Source: Facklamia miroungae
GTDB lineage: Bacteria; Bacillota; Bacilli; Lactobacillales; Aerococcaceae
Reading direction: 5' to 3'
Assembly: GCF_012396555.1 (NCBI RefSeq)
Contig: NZ_JAAXPS010000001.1
Location: forward strand, 364,200-428,199
DNA: 64,000 nt
Part shown: positions 19,401 through 34,400 of the stretch, in pieces
Layout of the letters: every line of letters starts with the position of its first letter
How positions within the stretch are numbered: the first letter of the stretch is position 1
Position numbers and translations under genes: made by a program
The notes under the pieces: model-generated
Told to the model about the DNA's origin: nothing
The model's input: only the letters and a program-made list of their open reading frames with translations
Database searches by the model: none

Positions 19401-22400
19401 GTAAAAATTTTACCTGTAGGAATTAAATCATCTGCGGTATCTTTTATATTTTGAATAGCTTTTAAGGTGATTTCTGTTGGTCGTGTACCCTCTGCGTTAG
19501 AACCATCTACCCAAGTCTTGGTAATATCTACTGATGTAGAACCTACATAAGTATTAATAATGTCATAGCCGGAGTAGGATACTTCGTAGTTAGTTGGTAC
19601 ATTATTTTCTCTGACTGAATATTCATAATCCTTTCCTTGAATATTTGTCCTTGGTAAGTTTCCAAAATCGTAAGTCCATGTGTTATTCGTTCCATCTGCT
19701 GAAACGATTTCAATAACAGCTGGTTCTAATGATTGACCATTTCTTAACAATTCAACTTCGATTGAAGCTGGCCTAGATGCAGCGCTATCATTTTCCCATG
19801 TTTTTGATCCTCTTATGGAAAGTTCAGGTGATTGATAAGTATTCGTGATTTTTGTTGAGTTGGAAACATCCGATAATTTTTCATAAGAAACGGTATAATT
19901 TCCTGCCACATCATTTTCAACTAGAACACCACCCACTCGAACTTCTTTTGCAGAATAAGTGATCGCTTTTCCGTCTAAAGTTGTGATTGGTAAACCATCC
20001 CAAGTATAAGTGGATGTTGTGCTTTCTTCCGTCAATGCTATGGGGTTATTAATTCCTGGAACCATTTGTTCCGTTACTTTTTCGGTAATACCTTCAATCG
20101 TTCTGTAAAGCTCAATTTCAGTATCTGGTTTTGGAGCCGGCCCATTTATACAAACATTATTAACGGTATGACTTGTCATACCCGGTGTATAGGTATTGGT
20201 TATTTCAAACGGATCAGTTTGTGTTCCTGTTCCAGTTGTGTCAGATTTTGTATATCCTGTTGGAACAGAGGCTTCTTCTACAGAATAAGTATACTCTTGA
20301 CCAAAACCATCCCTTGAATCTACTTCCCAATTAACTTTATTCGTCCCATCTAAAACTTTCGCTTCTCCAAATGCTAGACCGTTTCGATAAAGTTGGAAAG
20401 AAACCCCTGTATGGGATGAATAATCTCCTCCAGACCAAACTTTCTGAGCATAAATTGTTTCTTTCTCAGACTGATAAGTATTGGTAACTTCTAATCCATT
20501 ATAAGAGACTATATAGTTAGCATTAGTCCATTCCGAACCATCTCGCTTCACTTCTTTTACAGAGTATGTGATAACTTTATTTTCCTCTGTTACAGCTGGA
20601 AGATTTGACCAGATAAGCTCTGATTTATTGTTTAGTGCCATTGGATTTGCAAATTCAGCATCTGTACTAGTCACTTTTACAGCCGTATTGACTGCATCAC
20701 TTATCATGCTACCATCCGTGGATTGATAAAGTTCGAAATAAACGTCCGTTGGTCTTTCTAATGTATCTCCACCGACCCAATGTTTAATAGCTTTTACATC
20801 AATTGATTCAACACTAAATGTATTTGTTATCTTAAAGCCAGTCACTTTACCGTTAGTATCACTTAATGTTTCATAGCTTGCTTGGTAGCCAGCAGGTGGA
20901 TTAATTTCTTTAACTGAATATGTATAAAGCTTACCATTTCTATCATAAATTGGCATTGACGTCCAAGTATCTTTCCAATCATTTGCATTATTTAAAACGA
21001 TTGGATTACCCACGAATTCTTGGTTTCCGCCATCTACTTTTCTAAATAGTTGGATTTGTACGGCAGGTTGATCAGAACCACCCATCCATTCTTTTTCCAC
21101 AGTTAAGTTCTTCGTTTCTGAACCATATGTGTTGGTTATAATGAATGCACTTCCGACATTTTCAATCGAAACTGTATAGTTTCCAACCTTATTATCAATT
21201 ACTTCAATTCCATCTACTGAAACTTCTGAAACGGTATAAGTGATAAGTGATCCCTTATCATTATATCTTGGTAAGTTTTTAAATACTCCCTTAGTGGTTC
21301 CATTAGTCAAGGTTATATCTGAGATAGGTTTTCCATCCGCATCTTTGATGTCTGTTAAAGTTTGCCCGCCTATACTAGCATTTAATTTGAATACAGCATT
21401 CGGCTTTTCATCCGGCCCATCTACCCATCTCTTTTCAAATGGCAGAGAAGTAGTCTCAGCCAGTGTATTAGTGATCTTATAGCCTGTTATACTGCCATCT
21501 TCATCCGTTACTGGTCTAGGATCACTTGTTGTATATCCTGTTACTGGAATTTCTTTAACCAAGTAAGTAAAAGGCATTCCCTGGTCATTAAAGGCTGGAA
21601 GGCCTTCGAGCACATATTCCCCTTCTTCATTAACTCTAAATACCTTATCGAAGACTTGCCCTGTCGGTTTATTTTCTACTGTTTGTATCGCTTGGAAAGT
21701 AAGCGTAGATGGCCTAGTGTTAGCTGCATTATTGTCGTCTACCCATATTTTATTCACAGTTATAGCAGTCTCACTCGGAGTATTATTCACGATAATTGAA
21801 ATAGCAATCGTTTGATCTTTTTTAATAGTGAATTCATGATGGATATCGTCTAGGACATATCCTTCTGGGGCCTTTGTTTCTACAAAGTAATAATCTCCCG
21901 GTTCCAAGACATTTTCTAACTCTATCTTGTTGTTGGTACTGTTAACACTAAACACTTCAACGTCACCATTCTTGATTAATACATCACCATTAGTATCGAC
22001 TTTATAAAGTTTAAATTCAGCTGTTTGATTTCCGCTTAATTTTTTGCCATCTACTAATTTTTCAAGTATCACGTCTCCAAGAGGTGGTCGTATGGTAGTG
22101 TCATTAGATTCAGCAATTATGCGCTCTCCATCTGGATTTATGGTTAAAACAGCCTTATTATGAACTTTTCTTTCTATATAAGATGTGAAGTCTACATCTT
22201 CAGCAAAGACCGCTGGAATTTCTACACTTATCGTTTTACCTGCATAGGCTTCAAAAGCACTGCCAAAAATTGATGAGGCAAAGCCTTTATTAATTATAAG
22301 TTCAAGTTTGTTATCAACAACTTTTGCTCTTAAATTACCCTCAATTTGGTTATTCACTTTTACCTTGATAGCATCCGTATCCGGTAGGATAGCTTGATCA

Positions 22401-25400
22401 AAATTATCTGTTAAAACCAACTGATCTATATCAGCAACATTCACGGGTACATTAAATTCTATCATATAAACAAATTGATCTTTCATATTTGCCAATATGT
22501 CGTCAGTTTTACTATTTACAGTTTTCACTACTGTTGGACTTTCCATAGGTGGTGTAACTGTAACTTTATTAGATATCCGTTCTGTACCGTTAGATAGGAG
22601 TACTGCTTCGTTTGGAATCATAGAGTTTCCGTAAACATGAGCTATTTCATCAGAACTTATAGCAGGATCAATCGCTGCATTAATAACTAAACTAATTGTT
22701 TTACCAGCATATGTTTTATATGTCCCATCAGCATCCGCGGGAATAGTTACTGATACTAGTTGATCGTTATTATATGCTGTTAAATTGCTTTCAGTATTGT
22801 CAACTAAGACACTTACATTTCCTACTTTTAAGAAAGTTTCAAGAGTATCTACTATTTGTAGCGATTTTATACCATTTACATTATTAGGAACTTTCACATT
22901 TACTCGATAGGTGAATGGAGTGTTCTTAGTCGATAAGTTCAAGTTTCCACTTGTTATATCTTTAGGATTTGCTACTGTCTCAACTGATTTGGCAATAGTT
23001 GGTTGTTCGCCAGGTGGTATGACAATAACCTCATTTGAAGATACCGGTTCTTCATTATTAAAGGTTAAACTAGCACTATTAGGTATTTCAATTTCTTTAG
23101 ATGATAAGTTTATGAATTTAGCTAGATCATTATTAGTTGCATCTGATTTAATATTAGCATTGATAGATAGCCTCATAGTTTTTCCAGCTATTTTTGAGTA
23201 ATTAAAGCTAGAAGGTAAAGTTAGACTCACCTTATTACCATCTATCGTCAAATACTGATTAAAATCTGCTCTCAAATCATCATCGACATACACAGCAATT
23301 CTCTCATCAGCTGTTTCTAACAGAGTATTTAATTCATCAGTAACAACAAGCGTTTCGTAACCAGTTGTATTTACTGGTATTGGAACTCTTATATCATAAA
23401 AGAAAGTCTGGTCTTTTGTTCCAAGACGTCTTAACTCAACATTATCAACTGATTTTGTTATAGTAGGCGCTGGGCCGGGAGGTGTTACTGTTACCTGATT
23501 AGATGATGTACGACCATTTCCAACTTCTAAATTTGCATTATTTGGAATTTTACTGTCTGAGTATGCAGCTTTTATTTCCTCAGTTGTAATACCATTTTTT
23601 ATTGTTGCATCAAATGTAAGGATAATAGTTTTTCCAACTAGTAGTTTCACTTTATCCATTTGAGTATATTCAAAGGTGATTAAGCCTGTATTTTGATCAT
23701 AAGTAAATACATCAGCGTCTCGGACTTCATCAAGGGTATACTCTTTTCCATCAAATGTCACTTTGATATTTGTAGCTGTTAATAATGGATCGACCCTATC
23801 TGTTAAGGTGAACTCTTTCCAATTTTGGACATCTTTTACGTCCACCGAAACCTTATAAGGAATACTCTCGTTTAATGTTTCCAAATCTTTGTGATCAAGT
23901 TCTTCTTGACCGTCAACAATTTTCTTAGTAATAGTTGGATTTTCAGACTTTTTATTAATAATTATGAAATCAGTCTTGTCTGAAAAGTTAGATTCTGCCA
24001 CCTGTTTAACATTTCCATTCTCATCAACTTCCATTTTAAATACTCTATTCGCTTCATCAAGAACATACCCTTGTGGTGGAATAGTTTCTTTAAAATAGTA
24101 TTGCCCTGGTTCAAGGTTTTGAACAATAATTCTATCTGCTCCCAAAGCATCTTTAGCTGTTACATAAGTACCTATCTTAATATCTGCTTCATCTATCTTT
24201 GTATTTTCATCTACAGCACCTATAACTTTGTAAAGATCAAAGGTTGCAGAAACACCAGCTGGCAGTGGATTATTCTCTCCATCTCTCTTAACAAGCGTAG
24301 CTGTTCCAGTTGGAACTTTTACTCTAACCTCATTTGTTGAAATTGGTGTTTCTCCATTAATAGAAATTTCTGCAGTATTAGGAATTCCATTTTTCTTGTA
24401 ATCTTCAGATAATTCGTCATAAACGAACCCATCTTTTAACTTAACCTTAATTTCAAGAATCAGATTACCTTTAGCAAGGTTAACTAAATCTTCTGTGGAT
24501 GTCACAGATACTTTCACATTTTGACCTGCAACTACTGGTTGCCCTTCATAATTTCCATTTGTTGAAATTACATTTGCTTTTTGAATTTCAAACATAGGAT
24601 CAACCGTATCTTCAATCTCAATAGATTTAATATTTTCTACCGAATCGATTGGTGTTGAAATTCTAAAGATTTTTTCCTCGCTGAAATTAGCAAAGAAGTT
24701 TTTATCAACTGATTTGGTAGATAAAGGTTGTTTTGTATTATTTAGAGTCACTTCAACTTTTTCAGTTTCTTCACCTGATATTGTGAACGACTTAGGTTCT
24801 GTTGAGATGTATCCTTCAGGTGCTTTTGTCTCTGTTACCCTGTATGTTCCTGGAAGTAAATCACCCAGACTTAAAGAATCGAAAGATGCAACAGTAAAAC
24901 GATCTTGTCCATTCACATGAATAAGAGTCCAATTAGCACCTACTTGTTTTTCCAATTTAAATTCGGCTTTAATCCCCGTAGGCCAATTCGTTTCTCTATC
25001 AAGGGTCTTCTTGAAGCTTACTTGAACGGTATTAGGCGTAATCGTTGCTGTATCTTCGGCGATTAGAGCCTTGTCTACGATAATTTTAGCTGTATTTGGA
25101 AGTTTCCCATCTACTATATACTTAGATAAATCCTGGGACTGATCCAAAATAGCTGCAATGGTAAGTTTAACTGTTTTACCAGCATATTTAGCGACATTTT
25201 CTTTTCCAGTAATGGTTGCGGTTATAAGACCCTCGTTTTGTGCGACTTTAACTAAGCCATCAGTATCTTGATTTTCATCAATTGTAACTGTAGCTGTTTC
25301 AATTTTAAATATTTCGCTTAATTGATCCGATATAGTAAAAGTATTATAACTGCTAGTATTATATGGAACTTTTGCATCAATGGTAAATTTGATGGTTTTA

Positions 25401-28400
25401 CCTAATTGAGTACCATTTAAAACAATGTTATCTTGACCATTAACTTTCTTATCAATGGTTGGATCTGACATTGGTGATATAGTAGCTTTTTCAGATTTAC
25501 CCTCTATTCCGTTTAACGTAACAAGCGCATAATTAGGAACTTTTATTTCTCTAAACAAGATTCCTTCTTTATATTCTTCAAGTTGTTCTTCTGTTACACC
25601 AGATTTCAACTTAGCTCTAAACTCCATTGATAATGTAGTTCCAGCTATGTTTGTATAATTAAAATCCTCTCCAAAAACTACTTCTATTTGCCCATCATTA
25701 ACGGTATTAGGATCCCTATCTGTTTTATTCGTAAGAGTATAATCTGATGATTCTTTTAATGGAATAATAACGCCATCAGAATTTGTATAAGTAAGTTTAA
25801 TTCCACCCTCAACTTGTATTAGCTTAGCAAGGGTATCCTTGATGACAAAAGAATTATACCCCATTACATTTTCCGGAATTTTTACATCAATTTTATAGTT
25901 AAATAGTTCATCGTTTTCTCTAAGTTTGTAGTTTTCTAATCCATTCACATGTTTCGTAAGGCTAGGTGCTTTACCTGTTGGTGATGGAGTCAAATAAACT
26001 TTTTCAGATGTGTTTGATTCTTCATTAATCTTGAGTGTCACGTCGTTTGGAATTCCAGCGGTATTTTCTGGTAATTGGACAAAAGCATTTAAATCATCAA
26101 GCGTCTTCCCTTGTGCCACTCTCGCTTTAAATTCTAAAATAACCGTCCTATCAGCAATTTTTTCGAAGTTTTTATTCATTACAAAGCTGATTCGATCATT
26201 TCTTGTATCATCGTTCTTTGATTCAATCTTCAAGGTTCCAAATGAAGAAATATCTTTAGTATCCGCCGTTATAGTGGCTGAATTGGGAACTATTTCTAAT
26301 AGATCATTGACAGTATCTTCTAAATTGAAGCTCGCATATCCTTCAACAGAGGTGACCGGAACTTCCACTTTATATGTGAATACTTCATTTAAAGACTTTA
26401 ATGCGTATGAATTTGCATTATTAATTGTTTTAACTGGTTTGGGTGCTATCGCTTTCTTATCTACAATTTCTAAGAAATATCCTGTATATTCAACTTCCTT
26501 CTTAGCAGATGGATTTGCATCTGTTGGTGCTGGTTCAGTCCTTGTCAGTTCTTGACTTGTTAAGCCAGAATTTGTTCCGTTCAATTGTAATGGTGTTCCA
26601 TCAGCTTTAACAGTGAACCCACCTTTATTGTCTACGGAAATTTCATAGACTGTTTCATTTTTTTGATACCCTGCTGGAGCTGTAACTTCTATCAGTTTAT
26701 AGGTTCTATTAGGAATTAGCCCAGATAAATCGATTTGACCGTTTTGATCATCAGTAGTTAAAGTTCGAACTATTTTATCCCCATTATCGTTCTCGTATGA
26801 AATATTAAAGACCGCATGAGTAACTGGATTTTTTTCAGCAGTATCGTCTACCTTTTTCAATATAAAATTTTTCGTTGAATTCAGACTATTAGTTATATCA
26901 ATCGCGTCTGAAAAAGCTTCACCTTTGTAAAAAGGATACTCTGAATTAACTGTATAACTAGGAGTATATCCTTCGACCGGATCTTCTAAGACATAGTAAT
27001 TATACTCCACACCCTCATCATTGTACCTATAAATACCTTTCCAATTAAAATAGTTTGGTAGCAAGGAGGTTGGAATAGTTACGTGAAGATCAGGATTATT
27101 TTTAGCCATTGAGTTAAACTCATCATCTAATTTATCGGCAATATCTTCTTCGGATGCTGGGACCAAAACACCTTTTTCTGGGTCAAGAATATCAGGTTCG
27201 CCTTGGACTGTGGCTCTCTGTAATAAAAATGATAATCTTTCTGGCCTTAAAGCATTGCTATTATCGTCATCCTTCCAAATTTTATTAATTGGAACAAAAA
27301 TTAGTCTCCGATTCGTGATTTTAACTGGGTCTTCACTTGTTCCAGCGAAAGAGCCAATCAGGGTTTCTACATTGCCACTTTCATCTACATTATATAGTTT
27401 GGCTGTCATATGATCTGTCTTTTCATCAACAAGAATTTCTATTACATACAGACCTGTACCTGCTGAATAGCCTGCTGGTATCTGATTACCATTCTCAATA
27501 AACCCTTCTGGTCTATAAGTTTCTATTAAATAATACTTTCCTGGTGCTAAACCTTCTGGAATAGAAAACGTTCCATTTGTTCTTGAAGACGAGAAACTTT
27601 GACTCTTGATATCGGCTGGAATCTCTGGTCCTTGGTCAGGATTCCCTTCTTTATACCTCATTAAATTAAACTGAGCGTCATAAAGTGGCTCGCCTTTTTC
27701 TCCTACTTTTATAAATTCAAGACCATATTGTTTAGCTGGAGAAAAATCTGCATATGAATCAATTGTCCATTCGTTATTTAAAGTGAGGGTAACTTGGTTT
27801 CTAACAACGTCAAGGCCATTTTCATCATTAACAAATTCTAAGCCCGATTTTGTGTTAACTGTATCAGCAATTTTAGCAGTTACTTTTACTCTAATTGTCT
27901 TATTAGCAAGATTATTAGTAATATTTCTATCTAAAATGGACCAGTCAGAAATATAGGAAATCGTTTTCGGATTAATGCCAGTAACTTTAATATCTTGACT
28001 TATCTTTCCTTGACGCGTTTGTGTATCAGATAATGCTAGAGAAACATCATCGGTACTAGGAGTGAAGTTCCCATGATCATCTAAAGTTCCCAGCGTCACA
28101 AAAGGACGTGTTCCAGCCACTAAATCAATTCCTGTCGGTAAAGAATCTACTAAATTAACAGCATTATAGTTAGAAACATCCGAAGGTAGAGATATATCTA
28201 TATAATAGTCAAACTCTTCTCTCCAAGTTTCTAATTGTAGATGCTTGCTATCGATTGCAGGTATTGCATCTTTTTTTACGATTGTCTTATTTAACTTCGG
28301 TTGCTCTGGTGATTTATTAATGATAGTTGGCGTTCTGTCGGCTTCAGAAATTGTCGTCCAAAGAGTATTAGAATCATCATTTTTATAAACATTTAGTTTG

Positions 28401-31400
28401 CCATCTTCTTTAACCAATTTCAGCATAAAAGGTTCTCCTGGTCTTCGGAAACCATAAGGTGCTTTGGTTTCTGTTAACTTATAAGTCCCTTCATCTACGT
28501 TATCAATAGTGATTTGTCCTTTATCATCTGTAACTAAATCTCCACCAACTTTTACATATCTTCCATTGGTTAATCTTTCTATATTGAAGGCTGCATTGTA
28601 TACACTTGGTAAATTTGCAACTGTTCCATCATTCTTTTCAATTTGTTTTTGGAAAGTAATTGAACTGAACTGCGGCTGAACGTAAACTGTATTAGTCAGC
28701 AAATCATTTGGCACATAATCATTGATCCTAACTAACCCAGTGTTTGGAATTTTCATTTCAGGATACCTGCTAGATTCTCCTTTAAGCTTCTCCGCCGTAT
28801 AAACAACTTTAGCTTGCAATTCTAAAATAATCGTTTTATTAACTATATTTTCGAATTCTTGAGGACTATCAATTTTATCTACTGTATATTGGGCTCTTCT
28901 TTCCTGGATATTGGACTCATTTTTAAAATTAGCTGATAAATCATCGCCTGTTTCTTTATCATAAATTTTTATTGAATCAGCCTCTATTTGAAGAGCAGGA
29001 TCAGCAAAGTCAGCAATGGTCAACTTTTCAAAACCTTTACCAGCACCGACAGGGAATTCCACTCGATAGGTGAATGTTTCATCTAGTGAATCGATTTGGA
29101 TAGTATCTTTTTGAATTTCACCACTAACTTTACCTGCCACTTCATTTTCAGCTATATCTCTTGTCACTGTCTTACTCGGAGTATACCGCTTGTAGTTAGA
29201 AAATCTAATTACATTATGTGAAGTACCATTAATATCAATCTCTTCAAATTTATACCCCGAAGTGAGAGCTCTAACGCCACCGTCGTCTAAAATTTCCACT
29301 TCAACAACTGTACTATCCAGCACATACTGACTATCTGAAGTTGATAATTCGCTTAAACTATAAACGCCCGGAACTAATCCCTCGAATTTTATAATCCCAT
29401 TGTCTCCTGATTTAACTTTATAAGCTATCTTCGAATTATTCTTATGTTTGAGGTCAAAAGTCGCACCTTTTAACGGTTCATTGTTATCTCCATCCAATTT
29501 TTGAATCTCAAATGAATAATTCTTCAATGTATTAGTTACAATAATTGTTTCATCATTTTCGTCAAGTTGATTACTGTAGTTGGTAATATAATTTGGCAAA
29601 TAATTTTCTTCTACGTAGTACTCATATTCATATCTTAGAGTATTATTGCCTTCTTGATATTCAACTTCTGAAAATCGAGGTAAAGGTTTGTCATTACCAT
29701 CAAGCTTAAATTCTACCGTTTCTACATCTTCGGTTCCATATAGCTTAATTGAAGGGGATCTAAAATCGCTATCCTCACTGCCGTTTATCCTTCTCTTAAG
29801 TGTGAATACCGTTTCTGTTCTAGTATTTTGGTCATTGCTATTGTCAATCCACTCTTTTCTCACTTTAACGTTTCGATTTTCATTATTAAATATCTTAATT
29901 TCGCCATTAGTATTTCTAGCAGTGTATTCGACTGTTTTATCTGTTAAGTCAAGGTTTAAAATGCCTGTACGCTTGTCCAAATTAACATTTAGAACATACT
30001 GAGTATCATCCTTAAGATATTTAGAATCAGTAGGGCCTTTTACTTCTTCAAATCGATATTTTCCGTTTGGAACTTTGTTGAAGGTAACAGAACCGTCATT
30101 TAATGATTGGCTATTAAACACTAATGTTTTCCCAGATAAGTCTGTTTGACCTTCTAAAGCTGTCAGTGTAAATTCGGCACCAGGCACGGGAATTTTTCCT
30201 TCTCCTTCCGTTTTTATCACCTTTACATCAGTAAGTATTGATGGATTTATGATAGCTGATGAATCACTTTTTTCTGTACCAAAAGTCATATGAGCGGTAT
30301 TTAAAAGCCTGTATTGATTATCAGCATTTAAATAATTTTCCCCAGGATTATCCGGATCAGCTGTTGTCAATAAATTTGTTCCTGGTTTCACCCGCATTTT
30401 AAAACGGATTTGAATTGTTTGTCCAGCATATTGACTAACAGCATCTTCTTCAGTCAATTTAAATACTAGGGAATTCGGGTTGTTCGCATCGGACCTCTTC
30501 AATTTCTCATTTAGAGCAGTATTAGAAGTGAATACTCCATTTGTATCAACTGTTCCAACTTCTGGATATCCTCCGTTTACATATTCCAAAGCTCTAGGAA
30601 CCAAATCTGTCACAATCAATTCAGAATCTGTGATTGTTTCCGGAATTTGAATATTGATAGTATAAGTAAATTCTTGCCCCAGTTTAATGGAGATTTCACT
30701 CTTTCCGTCTACCTTCTTTGTAATTGAAGGAACCAGAGATTTCAAGTTATTGACTGCCCCTAAATCAAGGGTTTCTTTTTCATCACCTGTAATGTTAAAG
30801 CCTCTTTCAGGGATTGGTACTTTTTCTCTTACATAACCTTCTGGAGCAGAGATTTCAATAAAGTAATATGATCCCTTTTCCAAATTATTAACAATAACTT
30901 TCCCATCTTTATTGGTGTATGAGCCTATATAAATGTCTTTTTCTGAAGAGTCGCCACTTGTATCCATGGCTCCTATAACTCTATATAATTCAAATGTAGC
31001 ACTCTCTCCATCACTAATCGGTTTTAGTGCTTCACCCTCTTTTAAGTTTTTGGTAAATTGAACGTTCCCTACCTTAAACTGAGATGCTACAACATTCGAT
31101 TTTTGTGGTTCAGTTTCATTTAAAGTAACGGTTGCTTGATTTTTTAGAATACCAGAAGGACGTGCCGAAATAAGCTTGTCTAGGCCTTTTGTTTTGTCCA
31201 AATTAGCCTTAAAACTGATAACAATAGTTTTGCCTTGATATTTGCTAAAATCTTTATTGATAATAAACTCTAAGATTTTTCCGTTATTTTTAAATTGAGG
31301 GTATCCATTCACTAAAGTTGAATCTTCTTCCACATAAGCTCTAATCGACGATCGATCAATATTTAAATATTCATCAATCGTATCTTCAATAACCAACTCA

Positions 31401-34400
31401 TTATAACCATCTGTAGATTCGGGTAATGTAACCCGAAGTTTATATTCTAATTTCTCGTCACTGGATTTCATCTGGTATGGATTTTTTTCAGTATATTCCG
31501 CTAAATCATTCAACCTTTTTTCTATTGGCGGAGAAAGAGCTTTTTTATTCTTGATGATTAAAAGATTTCCACTAAGTTCATCCGTGTCATCGGCTTCAGT
31601 CAATTGACTTTGGTTTCCATTAGATATTTTAACTATTTCTAATTTACCACTCTCCAAGACCTTGATTCGATATTTTGCTTTTTCACCAATATAACCACTT
31701 GGAGGTGTTTCTTCAATTAGTTCATAAGTGTGCCCTATATTTAAATTGGTAAAATTAGTATCTAAATCCTTAGTTGTAAAAGCAGTGACAGTTGGATTGG
31801 CGCCTTTAGGAGTTAAATCTTTTAGAACAAATTTTGCTCCTTCAAGTTGAGATAAATCTTTATCATCTATTTTTCTAAGACTTATATTAGGTAAAGGAAG
31901 GGTTACTCTCGCTACGTTTGAATCTTTCGATACCTCTTTTTCCAATGAATCTTTTATAGTGTAATCAGCTATATTTGGAATAATCGTCCTTTGAGATACT
32001 TTATCTAAATAATTAGTTAACTCGGAGCTATCTTTAACCTTAACATCAAAAACAAGCTTCATACTAACTATATCCAAAGTTGTCCGATAATCACCAAAAT
32101 CTCCATCATGATAGATAGGACTAAAAAGATACGGATTTACCGATTCATTTTCGTTTATCGAACCATCCTCATTTATATTGGTCTTAGTCACTACAAGAGA
32201 TAATAGGTTCTCAGTATTTACTGTTGGTTCATTGCCAGTTAAATCAATGCTGTGTTCTTGATCTTTTGAGTCTTTCCAAGTCAATTTAGGATTCCCACTA
32301 TATTCTAAAACTGGTTCAAGTTGATCCTTAATGGTTAAATCTCTAATGCTAGAAGTATCTACAAGATACTTACCATTAACATAAGAGCCAAAGTCTGTTA
32401 ATTCAATTTGATATTTAAAGGTTTCGTTACTGTTAAGTAAAACGCCGGAGTCGCCTTTTCCAAGACTCGTAATAATTTGTTTTTTAATGCTAGGTTCTTT
32501 ATATACTGGCGGTACCACTCTGGCGATATTGGAATCAACTGTATAGCCTCCTACAGTAACTGTTGAAGTGTTAGGAATCCCAAGTTTTAATCCATTAACT
32601 TCTTGTTGCATAAGATTAATTTCTTCGTTAGTCACACTATCTTTGATCTTTGCTTTAATAACTAAATAGTAGGATTTGCCATCCAATCCACCATAAGGAA
32701 AATCTACTTCCCCAATTTTACCTGGCCTTTCCGGCATTACATAGCTGACCTTATTGTTGCTTTGATCAATGACCAAATTTCCTGATGGACTTGTATACCC
32801 ACTATTTGTTCCGTCGTCTTTCCAGTATGCAACTCGTTGATTCAAAGGAGTTGGGCCTGAAGTGGCATCAATGCCAAGATTTGAGTTAATAGTCCCATCT
32901 TTATTCACCCCATCATCTAAGGTGGTTACTAACACTTCTAAAATATTGAGTCTCGGATCGACATCATCAGCTAAAATTATTCTTAATCCCTTATTATAGT
33001 TTTCCTGAGTGATATCTTGGACAGTAGAGTTAAATGGCACTTTTGTCACGAATTCAAAAGGTTCCTCTCTCGAAACCAACTCTAAATATCCACCATTGTT
33101 AGGTTCCTCCCCTTTCAAGCGAGTGACATCTTTTATTGGGGTGATTTCACAATCAGTCTTTGTGTTCCCAGGAACTTCAGCGTTTGCAGCTGGAACTTCG
33201 ATATCGAAAGTTTTATTTTCAAAAGTCATTGAAAGTGTAATTGGAACATTTGCTTTAGCATGTAATTGATCTTCGGTTATATGATAAGTCATTCTATACC
33301 TACCAGATGTCATCACCTTGCCATTACTATCTGCCCGCATATCGATAATAGACGCCCCAGCGGACACCTCTGTTTCATCATAAGGAGCTTCATCAGTAGA
33401 GTTCGTTTTAATCACCCTTGTGTTTTCTCCTTCGATTTTTTCCAATTTATAATCATCAAGCAATTTATATCCAGGATCAACTGATAATTTCACTTGGTCA
33501 AAAACTGTTTGGTCCATACTTCTAAAGATTCTGATTAACTTATCTGATAAGATATTAACATCACTTGATGTGATAAAATACTCATCTCTACTAACAATAT
33601 CTTTCATACCTGAAATGACATGCGGTTCCATTTTATCATAGTTAATATAGGTAGATGATAAATCGTTAGAAAAGAATGCCGTTGCAAACTCAGCGGAACT
33701 ATTATTAATACCTCCTCTTTTTCTCATATTGTCCGCTTGATAACCTAATGCTAACAGCTGAGAATTATAAGCCTCATATTTGCCCTCTCGACCTTGCAAT
33801 TCACCTCCATATTGTGTGTCTATCTTTTTATTAGTTAACCAATAATAAGTAATAGACGGCGTTTGAACAGCAGAGGTCCAATGTTGATCTTGTTCGTAGC
33901 CATACTCATTTCTTATTGAAGGTGCTATGTTTTCCGGTTTAGAAGCATTGGCTAATCCATCTGTAACAAGTAAGTAAATCGTTTTTCTGTTTCTTTTTTT
34001 TCCATTAATTTCGTAGCTTTCCTTATTAAATGGTTCTTCCGCAGAGGTGTTTTTTTTGTAAAGTTTTTCTGCATTTACCATACCATCTAAAGTAGGGGTG
34101 CCACCGTACGTAAAGGATTGATTATAATATTTGTTAACGAATGCAAAAACGTCCTGTTTATTAGAGTACAATGGTCCGTTATCACGCGGATCAGTAATGT
34201 CTCTACCCGAACGTCTATAATAATTATATTTCACACCATTTTCTACTCTATAATCAATTTCCCCTTCATCCCAAGTACCTTGATAGGTTACAAACATCAT
34301 TCGATCTTTAGGAGATTTTCCATCAATATCCTTACCAAAATCAAGACCATCTGCAATTTGTTTAATTGCATTCCCTACTGTAGAAATACTACGATTAAAA

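Noticed and set aside
16925..21780. Regular repeats suggesting a CRISPR array
   Set aside because: The period is about 300 bases, the repeats are coding and diverged, and no cas genes or short identical repeats are present.
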